The position numbers were made by a program, and so were the translations under genes. Below the pieces are notes generated by a model. The model saw only the letters and a list, made by a program, of their open reading frames with translations. It ran no database searches and was not told where the DNA came from. From assembly GCA_949775045.1 (NCBI GenBank), contig OX459097.1:1647598-1711597 (forward strand): 64,000 nucleotides of DNA, given 5' to 3'. Below, piece by piece: positions 45,801 through 55,600 of this stretch (the first letter of the stretch is position 1; every line of letters starts with the position of its first letter). Source of the DNA: Metridium senile. Taxonomy: Eukaryota; Cnidaria; Anthozoa; Actiniaria; Metridiidae.

Positions 45801-47501
45801 GTTGTTGTATGCCTACAGTTCCCTCCCACCAGCAAAAATGAAGGCAAAAGAGTTTGGAGCAATTATTATGGGATTCACGAAAAGAGAAGATCTACATAAG
45901 CTGTTGGTCGACTTTAAAATTACAGAGAACAATGGTAAGTGCTTTATATTTATGTATGACTTTCATAAATAGCCGCCTCTCATTATACTTTAAGAATTTT
46001 TCCATGACAGGACCAGGCAGTGGGTGCTACATTGGGGTTCACTGATTTTTTTCAACCTTGGTACAGTGTGAGTTATATACACCTAATCCCAAAAACGTTG
46101 TCTGGTCCGCCGCACAGTCCTCACGCCAAGACTGTGAAAGATATTGGTTATATCTAACAAAATACATCTAACCAGTAATTAATTTATTTGCATGTTCACA
46201 CTCTAGTGTGGTACTTTTTTCAACGAAATAGTGTTGTGTCTACTTTTATTTTCTTGTTTTATCACTCTCATCAAAATATTCACTGTGTTTTCCTTCACGG
46301 TCTTGGCGCGAGGACTGTGCGGCGGACCCGACAACGTTTTTTGGATTAGGTGTATAATCCCAGAAACTCAGTTGGATCTGTCACTTTGGTAGGAAGTTAT
46401 AGATACCCCCCTTAAAATACCAATTAAATATCATCAATAGTAAATTTAAAGGTTTTCTGTTTCATTAAAAATTAGCTAGATTTTGCACCAAACTACCCAC
46501 CAAAGTGACAGATCCAACTGAGTTTCTGGGATAATAAATAACTCGATAGGACCTACAACTGTACCTAGTTTGAGCAAAATCGGTGAACCCCCATGTAGCA
46601 CCCACTGCCTGGTTTTGCCGTTCTATCATGGACACAAGTTATTGATCTACAGAAAGCTATCAAATGATATACATTGACAATAACGCAGATTCAAAAACTC
46701 ATTAATAATTCATGAGAAATTGACAAAAGAAATCGTTACCGTGACGAGTGTTTTAACTGAAGATATAGATTCACCCTAATTTACATAACATTTAACCAGT
46801 GAATTTGTTTGTTGTTTGTTTGTTTATTTTGTTTATTTTTGTTTCTTTATTTGTTTTGTTTTTTTATTTATGTTATTTTGTTTGTTTTGTTTATTTTGTT
46901 TGTTTGTTTATTAATGTTATGTTTCTAGGGTATTTTTTTTGCTTTTTGCCTGTTTTTGATAGTTCTTAGCTTTAATATCAAAACATAATTTCCATCATTC
47001 TTTTTCATTCATACCGATATTTCTGCCAAATCAAAATCTGGTAGCATCTAGAAACGTGACTGCTTTGCTGTCTATGTAATACAAGGAACTAATTAACGAT
47101 AAGAAAGTAGTCCTACGTTTCTTATCCTTAGTTTTTTTATGTCAAATGTATTACACGATCTTCTTGACTAATGCTTTATTTTCAACTGTTTTTATCATGC
47201 AGTTCGTCACTTGAAATATATAATACCACCAAACAGTGAATATATGAAGATAATGACAGCGGCTTTGAATAGATGTTCGCCTGGCCTACAAAATTGGAAG
47301 AACCTGGCGTATAGTTGGGGTCGTGATGCTGTTGATTTCGACTATCCCCCAAAGCAAAGCCCCACGAAAACATTGCTAGAATGGGTATGCAAAACTATGG
47401 ACCGCAAATTCACTGTTGATCAATTCTTAAACATCCTTGGTAAGATAGAGAGATACGACGTTAAACAAAAGTTGGAAGAAGTAATAGAAAAACATAGATA
47501 G
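36744..47501 (+). CDS. Gene 4: acylation-type N-terminus, linkers and three Death domains (495 aa predicted)
   Basis: Eight exons: 36744-36834, 37047-37142, 38804-38986, 43428-43535, 43674-43784, 44370-44642, 45608-45934 and 47203-47501 (TAG). All introns are GT-AG and phase 1. Residues 1-30 begin MGDLFGCPCINDSNE: Gly2 with nearby Cys7 and Cys9 is the arrangement of N-myristoylated and palmitoylated proteins, suggesting membrane tethering. Exon 3 is the Glu/Gln-rich cassette also found in gene 2. Exons 2, 4 and 5 are Pro/Ser/Asn-rich linkers. Three Death domains, closely paralogous to those of gene 3 in the same order, fill residues 307-495. The 4.4-kb intron 3 holds a large palindrome. Gene 4 is probably a membrane-linked Death-domain scaffold; this is inferred. 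Confidence 0.8.
37047..37142 (+). CDS. Gene 4 exon 2, Pro/Ser-rich linker
   Basis: 96-nt symmetrical exon with 'NQPTQNSMAYQLPSGSN' and 'SSDGANGQQ' before AAG|GTATTACATAG. The same donor context recurs in the gene 3 linkers. Confidence 0.72.
37378..38308. repeat. 931-bp inverted repeat with ~300-bp arms (gene 4 intron 2)
   Basis: The left arm starts 'gttgtccattcgtttcaaaa' and the right arm ends 'ttttgaaatgaatagacaac'. Both arms carry alternating purine-pyrimidine tracts such as 'acgcgtatatatgcg'. Probably a foldback MITE. As RNA it would form a long hairpin. Confidence 0.85.
38489..38625. mobile_element. 137-bp palindromic MITE
   Basis: 'ctaaggggctgtttatatga' and 'tcatataaacagccccttag' at the ends, with the inner pair 'gcgagttgtccct' and 'agggacaactcgc'. 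It is 178 bp before gene 4 exon 3. Confidence 0.82.
38804..38986 (+). CDS. Gene 4 exon 3, acidic cassette shared with gene 2
   Basis: 183-nt symmetrical exon: 'RVEPGHEMIVHPFSQMGLED', then a shorter Glu/Gln-rich end 'LEQQVHAQEE..SEDPL' and donor TTTAG|GTAAGG. The intron bases 5' of it ('ttacttatgataagatgga' type) are also conserved with gene 2. Confidence 0.75.
38987..41207. other. Gene 4 intron 3, left part
   Basis: Contains a small hairpin at 39015-39118 ('atttctccatacaaatcact' and its inverse), a copy of repeat S (39357-39715) and a 'gacgtttcgactccatccag' motif at 39785-39804 typical of Penelope-like element ends. 39895-40200 has opposed ORFs without resemblance to known proteins. The rest is plain AT-rich intron. 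Confidence 0.5.
41208..42609. repeat. 1.4-kb inverted repeat with ~500-bp arms (gene 4 intron 3)
   Basis: Outer ends 'aagcatgtagatattttgtc' and 'gacaaaatatctacatgctc' pair, and further matched blocks follow inward: 'aacaaactccgg', 'tactagtgcgctgtagtt', 'tctaat..gagatat' and 'catcgtgcccca' versus 'tggggcacgatg'. The loop is about 41710-42110. No ORF of note inside. Confidence 0.85.
42610..43427. other. Gene 4 intron 3, right part
   Basis: No exon recognised. The 90-codon ORF at 42549-42821 begins inside the palindrome arm and has no support. Confidence 0.4.
43428..43784 (+). CDS. Gene 4 linker exons 4 and 5 (43428-43535 and 43674-43784)
   Basis: 108 and 111 nt, both symmetrical and both related to the gene 3 linkers: 'NQPVATSLQDQPPSGSN' and 'NQPTENSMQYNPP', each ending 'NGQQ'. 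Exon 4 ends CAAT|GTAAAT rather than CAAG|GTATTA, which makes the junction codon Tyr. Confidence 0.7.
44370..44642 (+). CDS. Gene 4 Death domain 1
   Basis: 273-nt symmetrical exon. 'LLTNWRHLAEEMEAPQDIKD', 'HSPTLTLLERPDI' and 'AKRKDVLNILEEKF'. Unlike gene 3, the last-helix RKDV motif is intact. Confidence 0.85.
44797..45103 (+). mobile_element. tRNA-derived SINE (gene 4 intron 6)
   Basis: Starts with the A-box-like 'TTGGCTCGATTGGTAGAGCA' and B-box-like 'GGGGTTCGGTCG' at tRNA spacing, then a body with 'agaaccactgaggacgtaac' and a 3' end 'gcgctataataagcacc'. A fragment of the same family lies at 56340-56555. Confidence 0.75.
45318..45463. mobile_element. MITE with 'TTATCCCACATTATATA' ends
   Basis: 'ttatcccacattatata' and 'gatataatgtgggataa' are inverted copies enclosing about 110 bp with inner short palindromes ('gccgctgtatattcggc'). 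Confidence 0.72.
45608..45934 (+). CDS. Gene 4 Death domain 2
   Basis: 327-nt symmetrical exon. 'RILENWKDFGKSLRIGEDEL', 'GGHNPAEKLLLYAYSSL' and 'TKREDLHKLLVDFKI'. One codon shorter than its gene 3 partner. Confidence 0.86.
46004..46624. mobile_element. Nested MITE complex (three elements)
   Basis: The outer pair 'accaggcagtgggtgctaca' (46012) and 'tgtagcacccactgcctggt' (46594-46613) frame two inner elements. One is a TACACCTA-family MITE at 46078-46354 ('tacacctaatcccaaaaacg' to 'tttttggattaggtgta'). The other is a palindrome at 46357-46532 ('tcccagaaactcagttggat' to 'atccaactgagtttctggga'). Confidence 0.8.
47203..47501 (+). CDS. Gene 4 Death domain 3 and C-terminus
   Basis: Acceptor 'tttatcatgcag' identical to the gene 3 partner, then 'GLQNWKNLAYSWGRD', 'SPTKTLLEWV' and 'KIERYDVKQKLEEVIEKH', stop TAG. 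Confidence 0.86.
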
Positions 47502-47624
47502 ATATTTTATACAAGTAATGAAAGAAGACAAACAGTGAACACGAGTCAGTACAATCCAAGATTGTCCAAGATATCGATGTTTTACATTTTCTATCGATGT
47601 ATTAATAAAGTTTTTTATCATATG

Positions 47625-48110
47625 ACCCGTATTTTGCCCGGCGAGCAAAAATCATGTGATGGGGTCCGTACGGCTTTTTTCACCCGCTACCCGGGGGGGG
47701 GGGGGGGGGGGTACTCCCATATATTTACTATACGGGGATGATCCGCTGAACAGGGTATGGTTTTTCGAGCTTTCTGTCATAAACAGGGTATGGGTTTTTG
47801 AGTTTTCTGTCATGAACAGGGTATATTTTTACACCATTTCCCAATTTCCTTAGTTTTTTTTGTCATATTCAGGTATATTAATTAGGTAATACGATGAGCA
47901 GCGCGGTCTTTCGTCTTTCGTGAAATTCAGCACGTTTTCGCGGCATAAACAGGGTCCTAAACTGTCATAAACAGGGTCCCATTTTTATCCCTTGTCATAA
48001 ACAGGGTATACGAATTTTTTTTTTTTCTGTCATAAACAGGGTCACCGTTTTAGGATCCCAGCGGAACACCCCTACCCAAATCCTAGCGGAGTACCCCCCG
48101 TAAAGTTTCT
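47625..48110. mobile_element. Repeat with poly-G start and 'cataaacagggt' units
   Basis: A poly-G run (about 47693-47710) followed by 'gtactcccatatatttacta', six copies of 'cataaacagggt' or 'catgaacagggt', and a right end 'gcggagtaccccccg'. Its left flank (47625-47690, 'cccgtattttgcccgg', 'ggggtccgtacggctttttt') recurs inverted at 51733-51820. Confidence 0.65.
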
Positions 48111-48329
48111 TCATTTGAAAGCATTTCTCTCTCTGAATCGCGTTAATTTAGGTCACGTGAATTTAAAGTATATTAATATGTCCGATTTCCTATAATAAGG
48201 TAAACATCGCATTACATTGCATACTAAATTTGTTTTAGGTATTGGTATTAGTAAAAAATTTTTTTTATCAATGAGGTTTGTAGTAACTACAGTATCCTGA
48301 GTTATTATATTAAATGGAACTTAAATAAA

Positions 48330-49330
48330 TAATGTTTTATTGTTGTTGTTGTTATTAGTGTGTTGTCATTCCTGGGGGGACTTAGGGGTAAAAGTATTGG
48401 GTAGATCACAGACAGCTTTACCGCGCGCCATATTTAAAAACGTTTTATATTGAGTGCGCTGACGGGCTTCCTGTGGTATCCATTTTTGTGTGCAGCAATG
48501 GGATTCCTGTGGACTTTCCCACATGATCTTCTGGGAAACAGGCGCGTTTTCGAAGAGGGTATTACTTTGACAACATACAACTCTCTTCGCTTTCTATCGT
48601 GAGTGAGAAATTCGCACGCGTTTATAGCGGTATATCCATGTTTACCGTAGTTTGCCACGTCATGTCGGGGGCTGGGTGGGTGGGTAGTCTCGAAGAGCTC
48701 TTTCCGTGGTTTGGACGAGAGTGAACAAGGCAGAGGATTGTGGGATACTCATTATTATGTAAATTTCGTGCTTTATTTCCGGTAGTGAAAATAATCAATA
48801 AATAAGAACTATTCCACCGTGCAGTAACAATTTTTGTTTAATTTAATTGTGCATAGAAATAAGAATACCTTGCATGTAAATGTGTTGCATTAATGTGATG
48901 ATGACCTCTCGATATCGTTTTACAAAAATATATCATTAAACCCTTCAAAACAATTGTAGTTATGTTGCGGTCTCCCTGTGTAGGGTTAGGTCACGATTCT
49001 AGCCCAGGCTCTCCGATTCTCGGAACCAGGAAGGGCAGGTGGAAGAGTCCATTGTTGATTTCAGATCATACTTCTAGGACTTTGTGAAATATGGATTCGT
49101 GCAAAAACTTGTTGTATGAATTACGAGAATTATAATGACTTTTTCGAAGTTTTAAAATGTTTGATATATAGATCAACCTCAACACAAACTCTCTCAACTG
49201 TGGTTCTCTCAAGTGTGAAGAACGTCGAAGAATTTAAACTCGACACCTTTATTGGAGATTTCAGAACAAACTGTTGATTGCTGTTTAGTAAAAGGTAAGG
49301 CTTTTTGAGTCGTGCATTAAGTTGTTGTGA
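48330..49330 (+). repeat. Dispersed repeat R, copy C
   Basis: 'cattcctggggggacttagg', 'ttgggtagatcacag', 'gacgggcttcctgtggtatc', 'aagaataccttgcatgtaaa' and 'gaagttttaaaatgtttgat' align with copies A and B. Like copy B it runs through the foldback insertion point. Confidence 0.72.
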
Positions 49331-50418
49331 AGCTGGATCCCAACTAATTCAGAGCGATTTTTGTACAATTTTATTCTCGCTCGCTTCGCCAAACTACCTA
49401 GCTCGTCAATTTAACTGGATTTCTAATATTTTGTACCTTGATTATCCTAGATTGTAACAGTATACTTTCTTTTCTTGATTTTCTAAGTGGATTTTTTCTC
49501 CTCATTGTCGGGGACGATTTTTCTGAAATTATCAGAATCTGATCAACTATAACTAATGTTACACAGCCAGTGTGTAATTAGTAAATGGAATGTGGTTTAG
49601 CGTTGTCCACTAACTCTTATCGACAACGATATTCGTCATGACAGTGCTCAAAATGTTGTGGATTCACGACGCGCAGCTTTAAAGTTCGACTCAAAGTTTG
49701 AAGCACAGAAAACATTGCGCTGTTGAAAAATCATCATTGAATGGATTGCCTTGATATATTTATTTGCAAGTACTATAAATAGGTCTTTACGAAAAATCAG
49801 CATCAACCGGCTAAGCAATTCATTGAATAAAGAGTTTTTTAGTAATGCTCTTGAAGAACTCAAATATGTGAGTTGTGCTAAAAACACATGTTCATTGTTT
49901 TCTTTAAAACGGCTCCAAGATTTATATTTAAACGTTTGTACCACTTGTCCTATCCAAACTTGGGAGAAAACATTCTTTAAATTGTACCTATAGACAGCTC
50001 ACTAGACTGAGATAATTTATACAATATCGGTCGACAACAACGCTCTTGGTCGTTCAACACAACTAAGTTCGGGTGAATATTTGCATAACGACAGGGGGTG
50101 CACAACATAGGACGCAGGAAGCCCGTCGCCTATTAAGTGCTATCTTCAAATTGTGTTTTTTAAAGATAAATCAACTATCAAAACTGTATTCATCGAAAAT
50201 ATTTATTTGAAATTTGAAATGCTGATATTCTACATAATATGTGAACTTGTTTCTCAAAGCAATTTTTTCCCCTCTATCACAATGTATATTATATGGTACA
50301 ATCATAAAGTATGTGGATGTATCTTTCAAACCTGAATTCTATAAGCAATGCATTTGCCAAAAACTCCTGTTTAATCCGACGACGGCAGAAACATTTACAA
50401 GTGCCTATCGAACATATA
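49331..50418. other. Intergenic DNA, nothing recognised
   Basis: Opposed ORFs near 49650-49990 are mirror readings of the same segment without support. No repeat boundaries noted. Confidence 0.4.
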
Positions 50419-50730
<312 letters not shown>

Positions 50731-50967
50731 TCCCCTCTGTTTTCTATTTATCTCGCTAAAAGTTATTTTAAAGGGACAATAATGTCATTTATCTTGACGT
50801 GATTCATGCAACCGTTACAATGGCATCCCTTCTTTGTTTTAACACAAAATCAAATTTTGTCCTTCAACAGCATTTTCCAGGGAAATGTAAGATGAATTTG
50901 GAAGGATAAAATTTGATTCCGAGTTAAAATTGTTGTGATGTCATTATACCACGTCATTACCACAAAA

Positions 50968-51081
50968 TTTGTAACACCGTAAAAAATGTTGACTTAACTT
51001 TACTTTTACGGTGTTACAAATTTCATTCTATTACATATCGTTGATATCAAACGCCGACGCAGCCTATACTAGTTTGCTCGC
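50968..51081. mobile_element. MITE end, 'TTGTAACACCGTAAAA' palindrome
   Basis: 'ttgtaacaccgtaaaa' and 'ttttacggtgttacaa' enclose 19 bp. The right flank 'gcagcctatactagt' is the inverse of the element start at 9154-9170. Confidence 0.7.
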
Positions 51082-51112
51082 TAGTTTCTATTTCTATTTT
51101 CTACGGGGGCGT

Positions 51113-51166
51113 TACTAAACAACGAAACACCGGAACGAAACACCGAAACACCGAAACGAAACACCG
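51113..51166. repeat. Short tandem repeat 'CGAAACAC'
   Basis: Five to six copies of 'cgaaacac(cg/c)' in register. Confidence 0.75.
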
Positions 51167-51633
51167 AAACAACACAATAATATATAGTTTTTACCGAAAT
51201 CTAAGCTTTGAATAATATCCAAATGAGTTCGGATCCAATCGATAAAATTAAAAGCCGCTTACTTGCCGGATTAAACCACGCGACTTCCTTTGAATTAAAT
51301 CCTTGACACTTTCCTTCATTAACTAACACGGTGTATGAAGTAAAGAGAGAACTACTTTCACTACTTTAAATCCGGATATGAAAGTAATCTTACCAGAAAG
51401 AAAATGTTTTGCCAACTCAAACTTCTGGATTCGGTAGCCATTTTGGCACAGGAAGCCCAGTTTCGATGTACAATGACACAGGGATCCCATACATGTCATC
51501 TGTTAATATGTTAATTATAAACGCGTTGAAGTACATTTTATGATGCGATCCGTGTGGAAATAAAAAGCTATCGCTTGAACATTTCAGCGTAACTAGTTTT
51601 ATGAAGTTGCACGTGCGTCGTTATCAGATTAGA

Positions 51634-51925
51634 GAGAAATTAAGATTCGCGTTTACGGCGACCACGTGATTAATTTTGACGTTTGGCGTTCGCCGTAAAC
51701 GCGAATCTTAATTTCTCAGTGTTTGTACGGACCAGGTGAAAAAAGCCGTACGGACCCCATCACGTGACTTTTTACCGAAGGTTTTCTTAAGAGCGCGCGC
51801 CGGGCAAAATACGGGTCTTATTTAAGGGCTAGAGAAATTAAAAGAACCGTACTTTTGCTTGCAGGGTAGATATCTTCCCCCCCCCCCCCCCCCCCCCCCC
51901 CCCCATCATTTGACTACATTTGACC
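51634..51925. repeat. Palindrome, inverted copy of the 47625 repeat, and poly-C
   Basis: 'agaaattaagattcgcgttt' and 'aaacgcgaatcttaatttct' pair (51634-51716). 51733-51820 is the inverse of 47625-47690. A poly-C run of about 28 nt (51877-51904) sits directly upstream of the gene 5 5' region. Confidence 0.72.
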
Positions 51926-52204
51926 GTAGAAATAGAAAATCTTGGTTGCGATATGAATAGCCATTTATCTTGTCGTATCTCATTTGATTCGATCTCATTT
52001 GCTTTATTCATTCATTTCTTTCTTCCTCACTTCCATCCATTCATTTATTCATTCATTCATTCATTCATTTATATATATATATCTTATTTATTTTAACAAA
52101 CTTGGAATCTAAACTTCAGTGTATTTGGTGATTCTAGTTTGGAGTGATATTACAACAATGACACGGACACCATGCATTCTTCTTTTCAGATTGCTGACCT
52201 CATA
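51926..52204 (+). promoter_or_regulatory. Conserved 5' region of gene 5
   Basis: Third copy of the 5' block: 'atagccatttatcttgtcgt', 'ctcatttgattcgatctcat', 'gatattacaacaatgaca' and 'caccatgcattcttcttttcag'. The acceptor CAG ends at 52189, 15 nt before the ATG. An (ATTC)n run lies within. Confidence 0.6.
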
Positions 52205-52612
52205 ATGGGAAACCTGTTTGGGTGCCCAGGCAGAGGAACGGCTGAAAGTGAATATGCATTGACTAGATCAGACACTGGAGCTCATATTACCAATAATGTT
52301 CAAGGTAATTAAGGGCAATCTGTTTCATCACCATATCTTATTCTGGTGATTTGTTTTACTAACTGCAGCATTACTCAGCACATAACAATGGACTATATAG
52401 AAAAGCAATGCTGAAGAGGTGAAATGTATTTTAGTGAAATGTGACTTGTAATATGTGTGTGTGTTTTTTTTTTGCTGGAGATGCAGTTTCACAGAACCAA
52501 CCAACCGAGCTCAGTTTGCAAGACCAGTCTCCATCTGGATCAACTGTTGGTTTATCTCGGAGTTTGCTTCGATGTTTGCCTCGATGCCTGCGAACCCAGG
52601 CTCTAGGAACAG
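52205..52612 (+). CDS. Gene 5 exons 1 and 2, MGNLFGCP N-terminus and altered linker
   Basis: Exon 1 (33 codons) matches gene 4 exon 1. Exon 2 (52487-52612) starts as a standard linker ('VSQNQPTELSLQDQSPSGST'). After 'VGLS' it departs from the family and reads 'RSLLRCLPRCLRTQALGT' to a new donor ACAG|GTATTC, still in phase 1. The family donor 'GGACAACAAG|GTATTA' is missing here. Confidence 0.7.
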
Positions 52613-55600
52613 GTATTCTGATATGTCAGTGCCCGTCAGCTTAGTTTAGTTTAATAGAATTCGCCATTACATAATATTACATAATAATATTTGAATGAAC
52701 AGGTGAAAATTACGAGACGAAAATCCCAATTGACAATTTAAACCTATAAAAAAGTAAAACATTAAATAAACAAAGTTAACAAATATTGAAATAATTAATA
52801 TACACAGATAAATAATTTAAATCTACCGTGACCAATACGATGTTAATAGAACGATTTCGCGTAAGCGACTTTTTTAATGCAAATGAGTTTGAAAGGTAAA
52901 ATAGCATGCTAATGAGAAGTTAGCTCGTGGATGTACGATAATCAAATACTATTAAAATAAACAAAACACAGCATTTATACGTTAATAAACTTTATTTAAT
53001 GGAACATATGAATAACGGGAACATTACAGAACTTTAAAAAAGCGAAAATGAAGCAGTAATTATAGTTACTTTATACTGTCCCTTGTTTATTTGGCCTTCT
53101 ACATTATTCAGAAATTTGTTTACACGCTCCATAGTAGAGTACAATCACTAAAAGTGTGCAATACTTTGTACTATTTACCACTAAATAGTGTTGATTAAAC
53201 AATAGAGAACAATTAAAGAATTTGCATAATTTCGCAGTATTTAGTGGTATTTATGTTGCACACTTTTAGTGTTTGTACTCTATCAACTGCCTTACTACAC
53301 ATTTCTTTGTGCGCTTCCTGTGCTTCGCGCGCTACTTCTCTATCAGATTTTTTCTTCTTGCCACTTGGTTCAGCCGTTCCATCTGAGTCGCTGTCTGATG
53401 AGGACAAAATGAATTCTGTTCTCAACTTGCTTTTAAGCTGTTTTTGAGCTGGTGTTTCTTTAGCCGCATAGCGCATTTTTCTTCTCTTTAGCTTGAGACA
53501 GTGCATCTAGATGTATTGGCTTGGAGGTCGACGTAGTAGAACTTGTAGAAGCTGTAGAAGCAACCGAAGAAGCAAGTGCTTTTCGCAATACATTTTTCAT
53601 GCGATTTATGGCACGTTGTTCAGGAGCCTCGAGGTAAATACGAACTACGTGTTGAGAGAGTCCTCTATCTACCACCAGTTGTCTTGCTAAGGCAAGGAAT
53701 TTATCCCATCCCTTTCCCATAGACAGATTGTGACATTCCAGTACGAACTTTTTTTCATTGTCGGCGATATTTACTCTTGAAACTCGTCTCTTGTCTGTTG
53801 ACACGTGTAAAGGGAAAAGTTAATTGAGGTACAAACATTTATCTGTGCTAATTTTTAGAAAAATACGGATGGGATGTTCCACGTTTTACATTTAAATATT
53901 TAAATATTTCCTTCAGCACTTAATTGCTTTGTTTGGTACCATATCTGTCTTTCAGGAAGGACGTCAAATATGTTTTTCTGCAGTTGATTAGAGAGCGCTC
54001 TAAAAAAGCCTACGAAGTCGCAATAGTCACAGTGTGAAAAGAATGCATGCAAGAATGCATGAAGGAAGTGAAAAACCAGTGTTAATTTCTTTCGAACAAT
54101 AAAACGTGATTAAAAATAATGAATAAATTCAAGTTGCACGTAAACGATGAAAAATGGATCTGTTAGAAGTACGTGCCGTTTTGTTTAGCGTGTTAGCGTT
54201 CGTGCTGCTTTTAGTGGCCTTACAATCACCATTTCAAGATATACATTATACTTTACAACAGCGTTTGCTGCTTGGTTTTCATGTCTATCAGTATCAAGGC
54301 CGAGATGTATTTTCACTAATTTATAGACAATCCTGGCTGTTTTGGCGAAACACCGGTGAGACTACGGAATTCTTCTTATAACTAGTTACAGATTTGTCAC
54401 AGTCGTTATTGCAGCTTAGTATTTATTGACAGCCACGACAACGACTTAGACGACAACAGTTAAGTCTGACAAACCAGGTCTTGCTTGTTCTTCACGAGAA
54501 TCATTTATAGAATTAAACCTCAGCTGTGGCAACATTTCCGAAAGTAAATTGTATGGCCTAATAATGCTGAATGGACTAATCTAATGGGAAATTGGCCCGA
54601 GTTTCCAGCTGCAGTAGGGGCCATTGACAGCACCCCGCACGAGATATACCAGCCTTACACAGAACCTCAAGGGCCCTTTTACAGCGGACATCGTCATTAC
54701 CACTGCTTTCACAAACAACTCGTTATAGACAATAATGGACATTTACGTTTTGTTCAAGCTGGATTTCTTGGAAGCACCAACGATGCAACCTCGTACCGTC
54801 TGATGACACCGATAGGACCTGGACAGCCCTTGGTGCAAAGTTTCTTGCCGATAAAGGTTATCCTGGTGCTGATCCGCTGCTGATGTTTGTCAAGTGGAAG
54901 GATTAAAGTGGAACATGTTTTCAAGGATATGAAAACGTACCGGGCCGTATCGAACATTTGGAGACATCCAAGGTAGTTTATGCCTGTCTGCATTGAGCTA
55001 GCGGCCTTTCTGACAGAGAGACGTGTTAGACTTTTTGAAAATCTTTAAGTAGAAATAAAAACACACTCACGTCACATAGTGCTGCATGTTTTCTTTTTTC
55101 GTAGGCGAAGGAAAACTACTCTACTGACTTATGTATTATAACACACAAGTGTTTTTTTGTTGTTAATCTTTGCATGTCAGATTACGAACAAATGAATTAT
55201 AGAGAAATGCATAATTTCTCTGTTTTAATTCTGAGCGGTTGGTCAACGCCTGATTATTACTGTAAATCCAAGATAAAAAGTGTAGTTTTCACTGAGCAAT
55301 TGAGCTGGCTTGTAAAAAAGTATTTGGTTACCGTTTATCCACGAGTTAAATTCTCATTAGCATGCTATTTTACCTTTCAAACTCATTTGCATTAAAAAAG
55401 TCGCTTACGCAAAATCGTTCTAATAACTAATTAATACTAAAATGAATTAATCAGTACGTGTGCTTAGGTTCAAGAAAACTGCCTTGATATCAAAACCAAA
55501 TTTTAGAGTCGCTTAACATTATAGGAAAGGAAGATAAAGAATTACACTTCGAGAGAGTAGCGAAATATTGTAAAATGTGCGTCTTGGGTGATGATTACTC

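Larger units (their letters stand above)
52848..55421. mobile_element. Decayed DDE transposon of PIF/Harbinger type in gene 5 intron 2
   Basis: 2574 bp with inverted ends starting AGAACGATTT, matching for about 70 bp almost perfectly and about 105 bp in all. AAT flanks both sides (52845-52847, 55422-55424). On the plus strand, 54584-54883 has 'VGAIDSTPHEIY', 'FYSGHRHYHC' and 'GFLGSTNDATSYRLM'. After a frameshift come 'LADKGYPGAD' and, past another break, 'VEHVFKDMKTYRAV' with an in-frame TAG. These give the D, D and E of a DDE nuclease. The AAT target (or AT) is unusual for Harbinger, so an IS5-like relative such as ISL2EU is possible. Confidence 0.85.
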
